Shown here: positions 33,664-44,286 of the stretch, piece after piece
Numbering within the stretch: the stretch's first letter is position 1
How the letters are laid out: each line of letters opens with the position of its first letter
NCBI GenBank assembly: GCA_028274465.1
Contig: CM051458.1
Location: 22,211,566-22,275,565 of the forward strand
DNA from: Plantago ovata
Lineage: Eukaryota > Streptophyta > Magnoliopsida > Lamiales > Plantaginaceae
Length of the DNA stretch: 64,000 bases
Direction of reading: 5' to 3'
The notes under the pieces: model-generated
What the model saw: only the letters and a program-made list of their open reading frames with translations
What the model was told of the DNA's origin: nothing
The model's database searches: none
Made by a program: the position numbers and the translations under genes

Positions 33664-34868
33664 TGATGAACGTGTATTATACACTTTTATTCGAGTCTTT
33701 TTCACCAATTTAGCTATCCTCTAGGTTAATTTAGCTTATATTTTAGTACATTTTATTAGAATAGTGTCACGTTTCCCTTTTCTTTGCATTTTTCAGGTTT
33801 TAGGTAAAAAAACGTATTTTTATAGGCAATATTGATCAAGAGGACGAAGTTTTAGTGTTTCGAGGACATTCGTGGTGTATCTAGAAGGTTCCGGATGAGA
33901 TTTGAGGCCTAGGGGACGAGTTCCAAGACTTAAAGCTCACTAGAAGGCAAAATCGAGTCAAAAAAGCAAATCAACTCAAAAACTCGTTGTCCACCGACTC
34001 TGCCGTCCCGGGCGGTTCGCCCGGGATGCCAGGCGATTCGCATGGTGCCAGGCGGTTCGTGTGGCACCAGGGGTGGTTCGCCCGGGAGATATCGCGGCTA
34101 TATATATGTTTTGCCTATTTTGTTCGTTTTATATACCTTTTCACTTTATTTTGAGAGACAAATTCTCCAGAGCCTGGTCTGGGAATTATTAGCATAGAAG
34201 ACTCTTTTTCTTATTGATTTGGAAGCTTAAGCATAAAGATTGGACATCTTTCATTCTCGATTCTTGCTTGTGAGTTAGCAATTCATCGGAGATTGACAAC
34301 CTTCGTTGGTAACTTGTATCTCACGATTTTTCTGCTTTTATTTATTTCATTCAACATGTTTTCATTCAATCTTGCTTTGATTCTTGTTGATTGCAATTTA
34401 TCTATGAGTAGCTAAATCTATCGTTGGTGATAGTATGTGATTTTTTAGCTAGGGTTCTTAATTATGCATGAATGGCTTCGCGCGTTTAAGACTTGATTTA
34501 TTGTTTTATTTCTTTGATCTATCTAAGCCATCTATTTTCGTAGTGTTGAATTGAAAGGAACACATAGAACAATTCACGATCATAGATTTCTATACAAATT
34601 TCAAGTACTTCATGCATGATTATTACCCGCTGCTTTGAATGATCATACTATCACTAACTTCCATTATATTGATAAGAAAAATATGTGCTTTGCTTGATTC
34701 CTGATTTATAGTTTAAGTTAAATTAGATAAAGCTAGTTATAGTCCTTAGAGATCGACACTCGAGGTTATCTTACTTCTACACTATCTACACTACGTGCCT
34801 TGGTTTTCGTTGTAGTTGTGAGTTGCCTTTGGCTAAAAACAAATTTATTTGATTAATTGAGTCTGACA
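33664..34868 (+). repeat. 5' LTR of G4
   Basis: TGATGAACGTG to GTCTGACA, followed by the PBS. A palindrome run GGCGGTTCGCCCGGG and variants (34008-34090) sits just upstream of a TATA box CTATATATAT (34099-34107). The U3-start inverted repeat is GTGTA (33672-33676) / TACAC (33680-33684). Confidence 0.9.
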
Positions 34869-34890
34869 AATTGGCGCCGTTGTCGGGGAC
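34869..34890 (+). other. PBS of G4 (tRNA-Asp type, one change)
   Basis: AATTGGCGCCGTTGTCGGGG: the tRNA-Asp complement with one C-to-T change relative to the GTTGCCGGGG of G1 and alpha3. Confidence 0.88.
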
Positions 34891-35032
34891 TATACTCCTT
34901 TTTTCTCTTTAGCTTATTTATATTTTCAGCATTCAATTCTCAGGGTTAGTAGTTAATTTGTTTCCAGAATTTTGCGACTTCTAACAGGACTAATTTTCAG
35001 TTTTGAGTTACTCCTGTTACAGATATTCAGCT

Positions 35033-35214
35033 ATGACGTCCATGAAAGCTCGCATGATGCCCCAATCCTCGCAAGTTAGGAGAAGTTCAGCTATATACTT
35101 GGAGGAAGAGTTGAAGGGGTACGAAGCGACAAGTTCAGTGGTGAGAGACATACCGAGGTTTGAAGATGGAGTGGGGATGAATACGTTGAGTTTCATCAGA
35201 TCCTATGAGGAGGA
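35033..35214 (+). pseudogene. G4 gag, N-terminal fragment
   Basis: ATG at 35033 opens a frame MTSMKARMMPQSSQVRRSS that runs about 60 codons before the alpha2 LTR interrupts it. Position after PBS and leader makes it the gag start. No gag core domain is included, so assignment is by position only. Confidence 0.5.
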
Positions 35215-36620
35215 TGATGATGTCGTTATTCACCAATTAAATTTGTTTAAAAGCCTAAGAACACTTATCACTACACAAACTAGAGTGCAATGGTAAGTTT
35301 TCCCCGAGTGTCGTTCTCTCGGGACCTAACGTGGCTTTGCTTGAGGTTTTTGCTAGTAATTTCAGTCAACGAGTTCAAATGTTTATAGAATCGTTTTTCT
35401 TTGATCAAAGCAACGAGAAATCAGATTGTTGTAATCAAGTTTGGAAAACGGTTGGTGGTAGAAATCGAATACACATGCATGGGTTACGAATATGCTCACA
35501 AGTTTAGTGCGTAAAACCTTCGATCAAGTCTGCTAAGCAACTCGTCTAGGTAAATTTCAAGACACACATCATAAAAGACCACTATCAATACTTTAGAGGT
35601 GCTTGTCACTAACACCATTTATCTAGCATGCTGCAAATCTGTAACATACAATCCTATAGCTTTCATTGACCAAGAGTTTCTCACTATACTCAATTCGAAT
35701 ATATTTTATAGGCAACTAAGAATCATATGAAGGAATTTGCAGCAAGATTGAATCACAATCTCATGTAAGCATAAACATAACCCATGGAATGCATATTCTA
35801 CATTCTACCACCAACACAAAAGATTTAGCTACTCATATTCATCAACATAGACATCAATTCATATGAATAATAATCAGAATACATCATATCAAACTACAAG
35901 ACAAGAGAGTGATACAAGTTACCACCAGAGCTGTCACTAATCGGTGGAAATCAAAGAAAACCTCTCCGTAGATGATTACAAAGGATGAATTCCAATCAAA
36001 ACCTTGAATCCCAAGCTAAAATACAATGTAATCTGAGTTTTCTCTGAGTTTTGGGGCTTAGGAGCTCTCCAAAACGAAGCTACAGTCCAAAAAAAAGATA
36101 TTCAAAAAATGACTAAAGATCAGATCTAAGAAGGAAAATCCGAAAACGTAGCCGCTGCCAAGCGGACCGCTTGGAGAGCCAAGCGGAGCGCTTGGCAAGC
36201 GAAGCGCTTTGGCAATCCAAGCGCTTCGCTTGGCTTCTGTGCCAAAGCTCCTGGAAAATGAAGCGGAGCGCTTCACTATTCCAGGCGCTTAGCTTGGCTC
36301 CTGGGCAGATTTTTGTCTTCAAACTCAATCTTTTTGCCGTCGCATGGCCCTCGGGTGCCTTGGACTCATCCTTCTCGATGCTTATTGATGCTCAAACACT
36401 TACGAGCAAGCCACGGAGATTGGGGAACTTCAACGGGGCCATCTTTTCCATCAAAAAGGCTCGTTTTTAGCTCCAAAAACGCCGTTTCGTACCTAAGTGC
36501 CTGAAAATGCAGAAAACACAAAACGTGACACTATTCTACAAAACTAACCAAAAACAAGGTTAAAAGATAGCAAAAGAAGGTAAAAAAGACAAGATGAACT
36601 CGTCAAAAATACGTTCATCA
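35215..36620 (-). repeat. 3' LTR of alpha2
   Basis: TGATGATGTCG to ACGTTCATCA, about 1.4 kb, same family as 1234-2608. It contains the AAGCG palindrome cluster (36150-36300). The left flank ends GAGGA. Confidence 0.92.
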
Positions 36621-37805
36621 AACTCCCCAAACCAAACCTTTGCTTGTCCTTAAGCAACAAACTATCCTAAATGCAACACAAAAGGAGTCTCATGCCAAGT
36701 AAAGTGAACTAATCTATTGAATCTACCAAATCCTATGAACAAAACAAATGAGCATGACATGCAAATAGGTTGAAGTATGCCTTGATTGCGAATATACACA
36801 TTCTCAAGTGCACTTGGTTAAACAAAGGAGTCTCACGTAACATCTTCTACCTGGACCTGGTCAGTGACGACACAATGATGCATGTTATCATACTACAATT
36901 GCCCCGTGCCTATGAAACCAAGGGCTTACTACTGTTCACCAAGCGAGACTTTTCCTCAAGAGAGGGCGAACCACTACTGGCTCTCATCAAACGAAGGAGG
37001 GTTCCCTTAGAAGATAACACTCCCCTATTCTACCCAGACTCTCAAGAATGAGCCTCTTTCAACCACTTCTTGAATAGCAAGATGAGGGTGGTCAAGAACA
37101 GGCCTTGGACAAGGCGACACGAAACGAAAGATAGAATTTACAACTCGACACTTCACAAGGACAAAATATTTACATGACACTTGACAATTTACTAGACTGC
37201 TTTTGGCTTGCAACGACCCTTCTTTGCTTTTGGGTCTTATTCTTTAGTTTCTTTCTTCTTCTTTTTTATTTTCTCTTTTTCTTTTTTCTTTTTTCTTCTT
37301 TTCTTTTTCTCTTTCTTTTTCTCTTTTTTTTTATATAGGGGCAAGCAGCAGTACTAAGTGTCAAAAACACCTCCCCAAACCTATTCGAAAGAATAGGTTG
37401 GGACACAAAACAAAAAGAAAAAGAAAAAGGAAACTTTACAACGACTCAAAGACGAAAGACAAGATCAACGAAGCAACCCCCTCCCCAAACCTATTCGATA
37501 GAATATGTTTAATACAAGGAATCGCACACCTCACACTACCTCCTTCCTAGGCATTTGGCAATCTCTAATCGAGGTGAAGAACTTGTCGCCTCTTACGTAC
37601 ATAATTACACGGGTTACAACCATAGACTCTAACATGCATCATTTCATAAGGCCATCGTTAACCGCAACAGAAGAAACACCACTCAAGGTGATGTCGAGAC
37701 TACTAAGCTTAACTAGTGCACATGCGAATGTGACAAACCAAGCGAGACAAGCCTCAAACTACTTGCAAAGTGATGCAACATATGATCAATGGTCATAAAC
37801 AGTTA
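36621..37805 (-). other. alpha2 polypurine tract and 3' UTR
   Basis: PPT at 36621-36656 (sense GCTTAAGGACAAGCAAAGG then TTTGGTTTGGGGAGTT). Two palindrome + purine modules lie at 37370-37399 and 37476-37510, and a pyrimidine tract at 37240-37332. No coding sequence. Confidence 0.82.
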
Positions 37806-39188
37806 GTTCATCTTGTCTTTTTTACCTTCTTTTGCTATCTTCTAGCCTTGTTTTTTGGTTAGTTTTGTAGAATAGTGTCACGTTTTGTGTTTTCTGCATT
37901 TTCAGGCACTTAGGTACGAAACGGCGTTTTTGGAGCTAAAGCCGAGCCTTTTTTATGGAAAAGATGGCCCCGTTGAAGTTCCCCAATCTCCGTGGCTTGT
38001 TCGTAAGTGTTTGAGCATCAATAAGCATCGAGAAGGATGAGTCCAAGGCACCCGAGGCCATGCGAGGGCAAAAAGATTGAGTTTGAAGACAAAAATCTGC
38101 CCAGGAGCCAAGCTAAGCGCCTGGAATAGTGAAGCGCTCCGCTTTATTTTCCAGGAGCTTTAGCACAGAAGCCAATGCGAAGCGCTTGGTGTGCCAAAGC
38201 GCTTCGCTTGCCAAGCGCTCCGCTTGGCTTCTCCAAGCGGTCGGCTTGGCAGCGGTTACGTTTTCGAATTTTCCTTCTTAGATCTGATCTTCAGTCATTT
38301 TTTGAATATCTTTTGAACAGTAGCTTCGTTTTGGAGAGCTCCTAAGCCCCAAAACTCAGAGAAAACTCAGATTATATTGTATTTTAGCTTGGGATTCAAG
38401 GTTTTGATTGGAATTCATCCTTTGTAATCATCTACGGAGAGGTTTTCTTTGCTTTCCACCGATTAGTGACAGCTTTGGTGGTAACTTGTATCACTCTCTT
38501 GTCTTGTAGTTTGATATGATGTATTCTGATTATTATTCATATGAATTGATGTCTATGTTGATGAATATGAGTAGCTAAATCTTTTGTGTTGGTGGTAGAA
38601 TGTAGAATATGCATGCTATGGGTTATGTTTATGCTTACATGAGATTGTGATTCAATCTTGCTGCAAATTCCTTCATATGATTCTTAGTTGCCTATAAAAT
38701 ATATTCGAATTGAGTATAGTGACAAACTCTTGGTCAATGAAAGCTATAGGATTGTATGTCGGAGATTTGCAGCATGCTAGATAAATGGTGTTAGTGACAA
38801 GCACCTCTAAAGTATTGATAGTGGTCTTTTATGATGTTTGTCTTGAAAGTTACCTAGACGAGTTGCTTAGCAGACTTGATCGAAGGTTTTACGCACTGAA
38901 CTTGTGAGCATATTCGTAACCCATGCATGTGTATTCGATTTCTACCACCAACCATTTTCCAAACTTGATTACAACAATCTGATTTCTCGTTGCTTTGTTC
39001 AAAGAAAACGATTCTATAAAACATTTGAACTCGTTGACTGAAATTACTAGCAAAAACCTCAAGCAAAGCCACGTTAGGTCCCGAGAGAACGACACTCGGG
39101 GACAACTTGCCATTGCACTCTAGTTTGTGTAGTGATAAGTGTTCTGAGGCTTTTAAACAAATTTAATTGGTGAAAAACGACATCATCA
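37806..39188 (+). repeat. 5' LTR of alpha3, first ~20 bp missing
   Basis: Starts at GTTCATCTTG, just inside the normal LTR start, and ends CATCATCA followed by the PBS. Palindrome cluster at about 38095-38260. Confidence 0.9.
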
Positions 39189-39210
39189 ATTTGGCGCCGT
39201 TGCCGGGGAC
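39189..39210 (+). other. PBS of alpha3 (tRNA-Asp type)
   Basis: ATTTGGCGCCGTTGCCGGGG directly after the LTR; complementary to the 3' end of tRNA-Asp. Confidence 0.93.
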
Positions 39211-39331
39211 TTAACTCCTTTGGTTGGTGTTTTTGTTTTGGTTTTTTCAGCCAACATCTCTTCTTTGTTTCATTTCTGTTTTTTTTTCTTTTTGCTTGAG
39301 ATACTCACTATCTTGTATTTCATGTGAGTGC

Positions 39332-41636
39332 ATGCCTAGAACCCGAACGGGTGGACCTATTATTGAACCTTTGTAGACGAGATCGATCGTTTGTATCAAA
39401 GGAGAAGGAGGAATTTGAATCTCGAGTTTGAAGGAGTAGGATCTAGAGCTTCCACTTCTGGTATTCGGGAAGAGTCTTCTTCTTACCTTTTGGAGCCAAT
39501 TCTTGAATCTGTTTACTTGGAAGGTGAAATGGCGGAGCGGCCCATACGTACAATTACTAAGCCTACGGTTGGGGCTAGAGGACCAGCAATTGTCCTCAAT
39601 GATGCCACCAGGAACTTGGAGATCAAGAATCACATGTTCCAACAACTTCCCAAATTCTATGGGATGGCTAATGAGGACGTGATTGGGTACTTGAATGAGC
39701 TCGAGAATTTTGTTCTCCATCTTGGGCGGCCAGGAGCTGGTGTTACGGATGATGATCTCCGCATGAAGGTCTTTTCTATGGGGCTAGGCGATCGTGCAAA
39801 GGCTTGGCTTAATACTTTGGAGGCCGGGTCTTTGACAACATGGGACCTTTGCTTTGATAAGTTCATGGAGCGTTACTACCCCGCTTCCAAGACGATGGCT
39901 ATGAAGAGCCAAATTAGCTCCTTCGAGCAGAGGTATGATGAGCCTTTCCACGAGGCCTATGATCGATTCATGGGGTTGCATCATCGATGCCCACATAACG
40001 GGTATGATAAAGGTCAGCTTCTCCAATTCTTTTACAATGGTTTACATCCCGAGATTCAATATCAGGTGGATAGTATTTGTGGAGGTAGTATGGGGGAGTT
40101 GCTTCCTTCTCAAGCTCAAGTGAAGCTGGACATGATGTACCGGAATTCCCAAAACCGGAATGTGAGGGCTCGTGTGCTCCAAAAGGAGCAAAGAGGTGAG
40201 GCCAAGGTAGTAGTGGAACAAAATGCCTTCGATGGGTTCGCCCATGAAGTGAAGCAAGCTTTGAGGCAAAGCGTTCCTTCTCCTTCTACGGAAGTTTGTG
40301 GTGTGTGCAAGAACTATGGGCACCCGGCCTATTTATGCCGGTCTGAATTTGCTAGAGAGCAATACATCACGAACGATGTCCGTCAAGAAGTGTGTGCTGC
40401 TGAGGGAGAGCATGTAGTTGGAGATGTGAACTACGGGCAAGGATATGGCAATGTGAGGCCACAAAACCGTGGGCCCCGAGGTGGGTACCAGATCAAGGCA
40501 ACCGTGGTTATCTTCATAACCCATATCAAAATGCCTATGGGCCTAATCAAGATAGAAGTCGTCTCAGCTATGGGAACAATTGGTATGATGGAGCACCGCC
40601 TTCTAATCCTACACCTCCACCTCAGGTTGCTAGTTCGGGACCACAAGGTGGAGGGGTGCTTCCTTCACCTCTTGTCTCTTCTCTCAACGATCTTGTGTTG
40701 AAAACAAATAAGTTTATGGAGCATTACTATCGTAATGAAGCTACTAATAATCAGCGGTTTGAGAAGCTTGAGGCTAGTACTAGCAACCTCCATAAAAAGT
40801 TGCAAGAGCTGATAGATCGGGGGGCTAGTAGAGAGCAAGGGAAGTTTCCCGGAAACACGGAGAAGGCTATGGCCATAACCGTGGTGACTGATTTGCCCGT
40901 GGAGATCACGGTTGTGAGAGACAATGCACTAGTTGAGGTGCCAAGTTGCAAGATAACTGAAACTTGCAAGGTGAGTGAGGAGCTTGAGACTCCTAAGGTA
41001 GTTGTGGAAGAGAAAGTGGTCGCACAATCTGATGCGATAGTGGAAGAAGTGAATGAAAACTCATCGTCTGAGGATGAGTTGGTGGATATGGTGGAAGTGC
41101 CTATCCAAGAGAGCTTTGATGTGGAAATCGGCTTGGGTAAGAAGGATGGAATAGTGGCAACTCTAGACACGGGAGCGGGTGTGAATGTCATACCTTTGAA
41201 CGTGTACGAAGATTCGGGTTTGTCTGGCTTAAGACCAATGAAGTGCATGGTGCAATTGGCGGACGGGTCTATGAAGAAGCCATTGGGTGTGATCGAGAAT
41301 CTAGTGGTAAGAGTCGCCGGTGTAGAGGTCAAGACGAACTTCATCATCATGCCTACATCCTCCGCAAAGCTCAAGGATGTGGTTCTTTTGGGTAGAGCCT
41401 TCATCAACAAAGTACATATGGTGATAGACATGTACCGTTGTACATGTAGCTTCGAGGTAAATGGCAAGCAACATACGTTGCGAGCCATAATTAATTCATG
41501 TGCTTATGTTGATACTAACGAACTTGTAGGATTCTTTGGTCCTCTTTATGTTCGTCAAGATGTGCAGGGACTTGATGCTTTGAAGAGCACTTGGACGAGG
41601 AAGTCTAGTACCCGATGCGAAATTGATCCCGCATGA
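39332..41636 (+). pseudogene. gag-pro: alpha3 gag-protease polyprotein, two 1-nt frame changes
   Basis: Capsid/nucleocapsid plus aspartic protease. The start at ATG 39332 (MPRTRTGGP) is chosen because it matches the G1 gag start. The frame changes near 39379, before the conserved DEIDRLYQRRRR. The gag core has EIKNHMFQQLPKFYG, MGLGDRAKAWL and FFYNGL. The zinc knuckle CGVCKNYGHPAYLC is at about 40297-40338. A second 1-nt loss near 40492 changes frame, then a coiled-coil linker with LIDRGASREQGK, then the protease LDTGAGVNV at about 41162 and VQLADGSMKKP. It is otherwise open throughout, so nearly intact. Confidence 0.92.
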
Positions 41637-41678
41637 GCTAAGACGAGTGGAGCCAACGACTTTTAAACGAAGGCGCTT

Positions 41679-41696
41679 CTCGGGAGGCAACCCGAG
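41679..41696 (+). other. Conserved hairpin after protease stop (alpha3)
   Basis: CTCGGG-AGGCAA-CCCGAG, a perfect 6-bp stem, 43 nt after the stop of gag-protease. The same spacing occurs in alpha4 and alpha5; G1 has a compensated version. Confidence 0.85.
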
Positions 41697-41816
41697 GTTG
41701 TAGGTACTTGCATATAGATTAGAAACACGTTTAAAATTTGTTTCGTTGATTAGAAAAGGTTTTGGGGTGAAAATTTAGCAAAAGTCGAAAAAAAATGGAT
41801 TTGGGAGCTTCAGGTC

Positions 41817-42035
41817 CCAAGCGAACCGCTTGGAAAGCCCAAGCGGTCCGCTTGGATTTCCAGTAAGAATTTCATTCTTACTGGAAATCCAAGCGGAGCG
41901 CTTGGCACGCCCAAGCGGTCCGCTTGATTTCCAGTAAGAATGAAATTTCTTACTGGAAATCCAAGTGGAGCGCTTGGGAGTTCCCACGCGGACCGTTTGC
42001 CAAGCGCTTCGCTTGGCTTTCGTTAAGAAAGTTAA
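41817..42035. repeat. AAGCG palindrome cluster with long fold-back arms (alpha3)
   Basis: About seven CCAAGCG-nn-CGCTTGG palindromes alternate with a CCAGTAAGAA / TTCTTACTGG inverted repeat. Two of the combined units form large hairpins. Arms 41839-41870 and 41874-41905 are 32 nt each with one mismatch and a 3-nt loop; a second pair with roughly 30-nt arms spans about 41910-41977. It lies just upstream of the ORF3 leader exon. Confidence 0.9.
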
Positions 42036-42230
42036 GCGGGGCACTTATGTTTCAAAGCTCCCCACTTCGTTTTCTTCCTCCATTGCCGATTTAGCACCCC
42101 AAAATCTCAATCTCTCTCAATTCTTCACCAATTCTTGCAATCTTGTGTATTTTACAAAGCCCATCACCCCCTCTATTCATCTAATCCGATCAAATTTCAC
42201 GTTTGAAGCATCCATAACAAGGAATCAAAG
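42036..42230 (+). promoter_or_regulatory. Probable leader exon / core promoter of ORF3 (alpha3)
   Basis: Pyrimidine-rich (CTCAATCTCTCTCAATTC) and without a TATA box, like plant Y-patch promoters or 5' leaders. It ends at the inferred splice donor AATCAAAG|GTACC. alpha4 has the same segment. Promoter activity is inference from the palindrome array upstream and the leader intron downstream. Confidence 0.45.
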
Positions 42231-42773
42231 GTACCTCTCATGAACCCTAACTTTCTTGAATTTGGGAGTTTATCTTAATTAGCTTCAATTGTGTTATGCA
42301 TTGGTGAATTAGAGTTTGATGATGATTGTTGAGCATGTTTCTTACTAGATGTGATGTCTAAATTCGAATTTTGCTCCTCTTGATTTATGATGAACTCTAG
42401 TGCTCGAATTTGTGCTATGTAATTGTTTGGTGATTGTTAGCCTTGAATTTGAATTATGTTATGATTCGAATTTTTGCTATGTAATTGTTTGATGATTGTT
42501 AGCCTTGAATTTGAGTTATGTTATGATTATGGTGATGTTGTGATTGCATGAGAATGTGTTGGATTGGTTGGGTAATTTAATTGGATAGTTTGTTTGCTTG
42601 GTTTAGATTCGTATGGGTTTATCGTAACGAAGTGTTAAAGCTTCTCGATTTGTTCATATGAACTTTAGCAAGCCTTCAAACTCACCATGAGATTACTTGA
42701 GTGAGTATTGGAGTCTAGGAGTCGAGTCTAAGTCTCATTGGTCTCTTGAAGTTATCTAATAAGATTATTCTAG
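42231..42773 (+). other. Intron-like segment before ORF3 (alpha3)
   Basis: Donor AAAG|GTACCTC, acceptor TTATTCTAG|GTAC, 543 bp, T-rich, telo-box AACCCTAA near the start. It is immediately followed by the ORF3 start region. Homologous to the alpha4 and G1 segments. Confidence 0.7.
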
Positions 42774-42775
42774 GT

Positions 42776-43974
42776 ACAATGGCATAAAGAAGAACCAAGA
42801 GATCAAGGGGAGAAGGGACCTCAAGTGCTCAACAAACGGCCACACCCGGCGAGTATCGCCAATCGGGGAGGGCAAGGCATTCGAAGCGAGTTTCCATGCC
42901 CACAAGCACACGTACATTTCTGAGAGGAGCATTCGCTTCACGGCTGGTGAGAGCGAGTTGGATGGTGCCAGAGAGCTCAACAAGCTCATTACTGAGCGAG
43001 GCTGGAAGTACTATGGCGAGGTCATGCCAAATTGGGACCAAGCAGTAGTGGAGGATTTCTACATTGCCTTCACGGACTACAATGAACGGACGGTGAGGTT
43101 CCCGTCCGCGGGTGTTGGGTCGAGTTTACTCTTTGAGCATCACTAGCTTCATTATGCGATTGGATAGGCCACTGGCGCGGGATCCAACCGCCCAGCCTGC
43201 ATCCAACGAGAAATTTGATCCCGCGGAGCTCTATGTCTATAACCGGGAGTCTGATCATTACCCCATGGAGGTACTGAATGGCATTACCGTGGAAGATTAT
43301 GAATTGTCTGATGAGCCACCCCGGATTTTGCGCCACAACGATCTCACATTCGAGGCAAGGATGATGTTGAAGTTCGTTCAAGCCAATCTGATTCCTAGCA
43401 CACATGATTCCGAGGTCCAGTCCTGGAGTCTTAGTCCATGCTCTCTTGCATGTTTGCCTCTCACTCCTGGCATCGTCATCTTCGAGGAATTCAAGCGCCG
43501 CCGTAATGCAAACCGGAAGCTTGCCTTTGGTAACTTGATCACGGGCATGTGCAAGGAGGCCGGAGTTCCGACCTCGTAGGACAAGAAGCCGAAGAAATCC
43601 TCAACATTGATACGTACAATGAGATGTACGGGATTGGTGCGCTCTCAAGGAGAACCCATGCAACCAAGGGTTAGCGCCATGTGACACCTCCTCCACCTCC
43701 CGCCTACGGCCGGCAAGGAAGCTTCGACTTCTCGGGGTTCAACCAGATCTTGGTCGATCAGTTTGGTAGCTTCCAAACCACCATGTTGGAGGCTCAGTCG
43801 ACCCAGCTTACCGAGCAATTCCGGGGATTTGAGGAGCGCGAAGTCAAGAGGTGGGAGGACTTCCGTGTGATGGAGGAGCAGCGTTGGGATGATTACCAAG
43901 GGCGTGTAGATCAGCGTTGGGAGGCCGCTCGAGCAGAGGACACTAGGCGTGGAGAGCCCACCAGGAGGAGATGA
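42776..43974 (+). pseudogene. alpha3 ORF3 (PF20167-like plant transposon protein), broken
   Basis: The expected ATG at 42776 is followed by GCA TAA, a nonsense change. The body reads ERGWKYYGEVMPNWDQ and VVEDFYIAFTDYNERTV. It changes frame near 43105 and continues LSITSFIMRLDRPLA, then FEARMMLKFVQANLIPST and FGNLITGMCKEAGVP. This FY..N / ARM..F..NLIP / LITA.C pattern is the one I know from PF20167. The C-terminal part (43681-43974) is a charged coiled-coil-like stretch rich in W and E. Its role in the element is unknown; it has been called env-like by position. Confidence 0.72.
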
Positions 43975-44186
43975 TGAACCGCGATGATGCCTTAGCTCGC
44001 CGAATCCGGGGTATACTTTCTATGATCAGACCGGTGGTAGTGGGAGTGCCTTCCTACACCCCATACGACCCCTACTCCTAGAGACACCAGCCGACAGGGC
44101 CACATTTTATCGGTAGTAATTTGTATATTATCGTTATTTTGGCTTGTTTACTATTGTGGTTGAAACTCTTTCATTTCAATTTGGTT

Positions 44187-44286
44187 NNNNNNNNNNNNNN
44201 NNNNNNNNNNNNNNNNNNNNNNNNNNNNNNNNNNNNNNNNNNNNNNNNNNNNNNNNNNNNNNNNNNNNNNNNNNNNNNNNNNNNNN
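44187..44286. other. Assembly gap (100 N)
   Basis: Exactly 100 N, the usual placeholder for a gap of unknown size. RT and RNase H expected before the integrase are absent, so the true gap may be over 2 kb, or two different copies may be joined here. Confidence 0.98.

Larger units (their letters stand above)
33664..35214 (+). mobile_element. G4: 5' end of a gypsy element
   Basis: LTR, PBS, leader and the start of gag on the plus strand. It cuts G5 pol at 33663 and is itself cut by alpha2 at 35215. The left target duplication would be GGGTT; the right end is not seen. Confidence 0.85.
35215..37805 (-). mobile_element. alpha2: 3' end of alpha-family gypsy element, inverted
   Basis: 3' LTR, polypurine tract and 3' UTR on the minus strand, continuous with alpha5 for about 2.6 kb. 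It then breaks off at about 37805 (CATAAACAGTTAG) and is joined to the LTR of alpha3 in the opposite orientation. It may be a real rearrangement or an assembly join. Confidence 0.85.

Noticed and set aside
36058-36504. Overlapping ORFs on both strands with repeated KRSAW / ALRLA peptides (also near 1351-1764, 41775-42044, 45538-46106, 46839-47137, 48792-49284, 56694-57103, 58523-59127, 62035-62444)
   Set aside because: They are translations of the CCAAGCG palindrome clusters, open in several frames on both strands because the unit contains no stops. They are in noncoding parts of the elements.
39189-39210. tRNA-Asp gene
   Set aside because: Only the last ~18 nt complementary to the tRNA 3' end are present, directly after an LTR: a primer-binding site. 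The same holds at 9776, 34869 and 61171.
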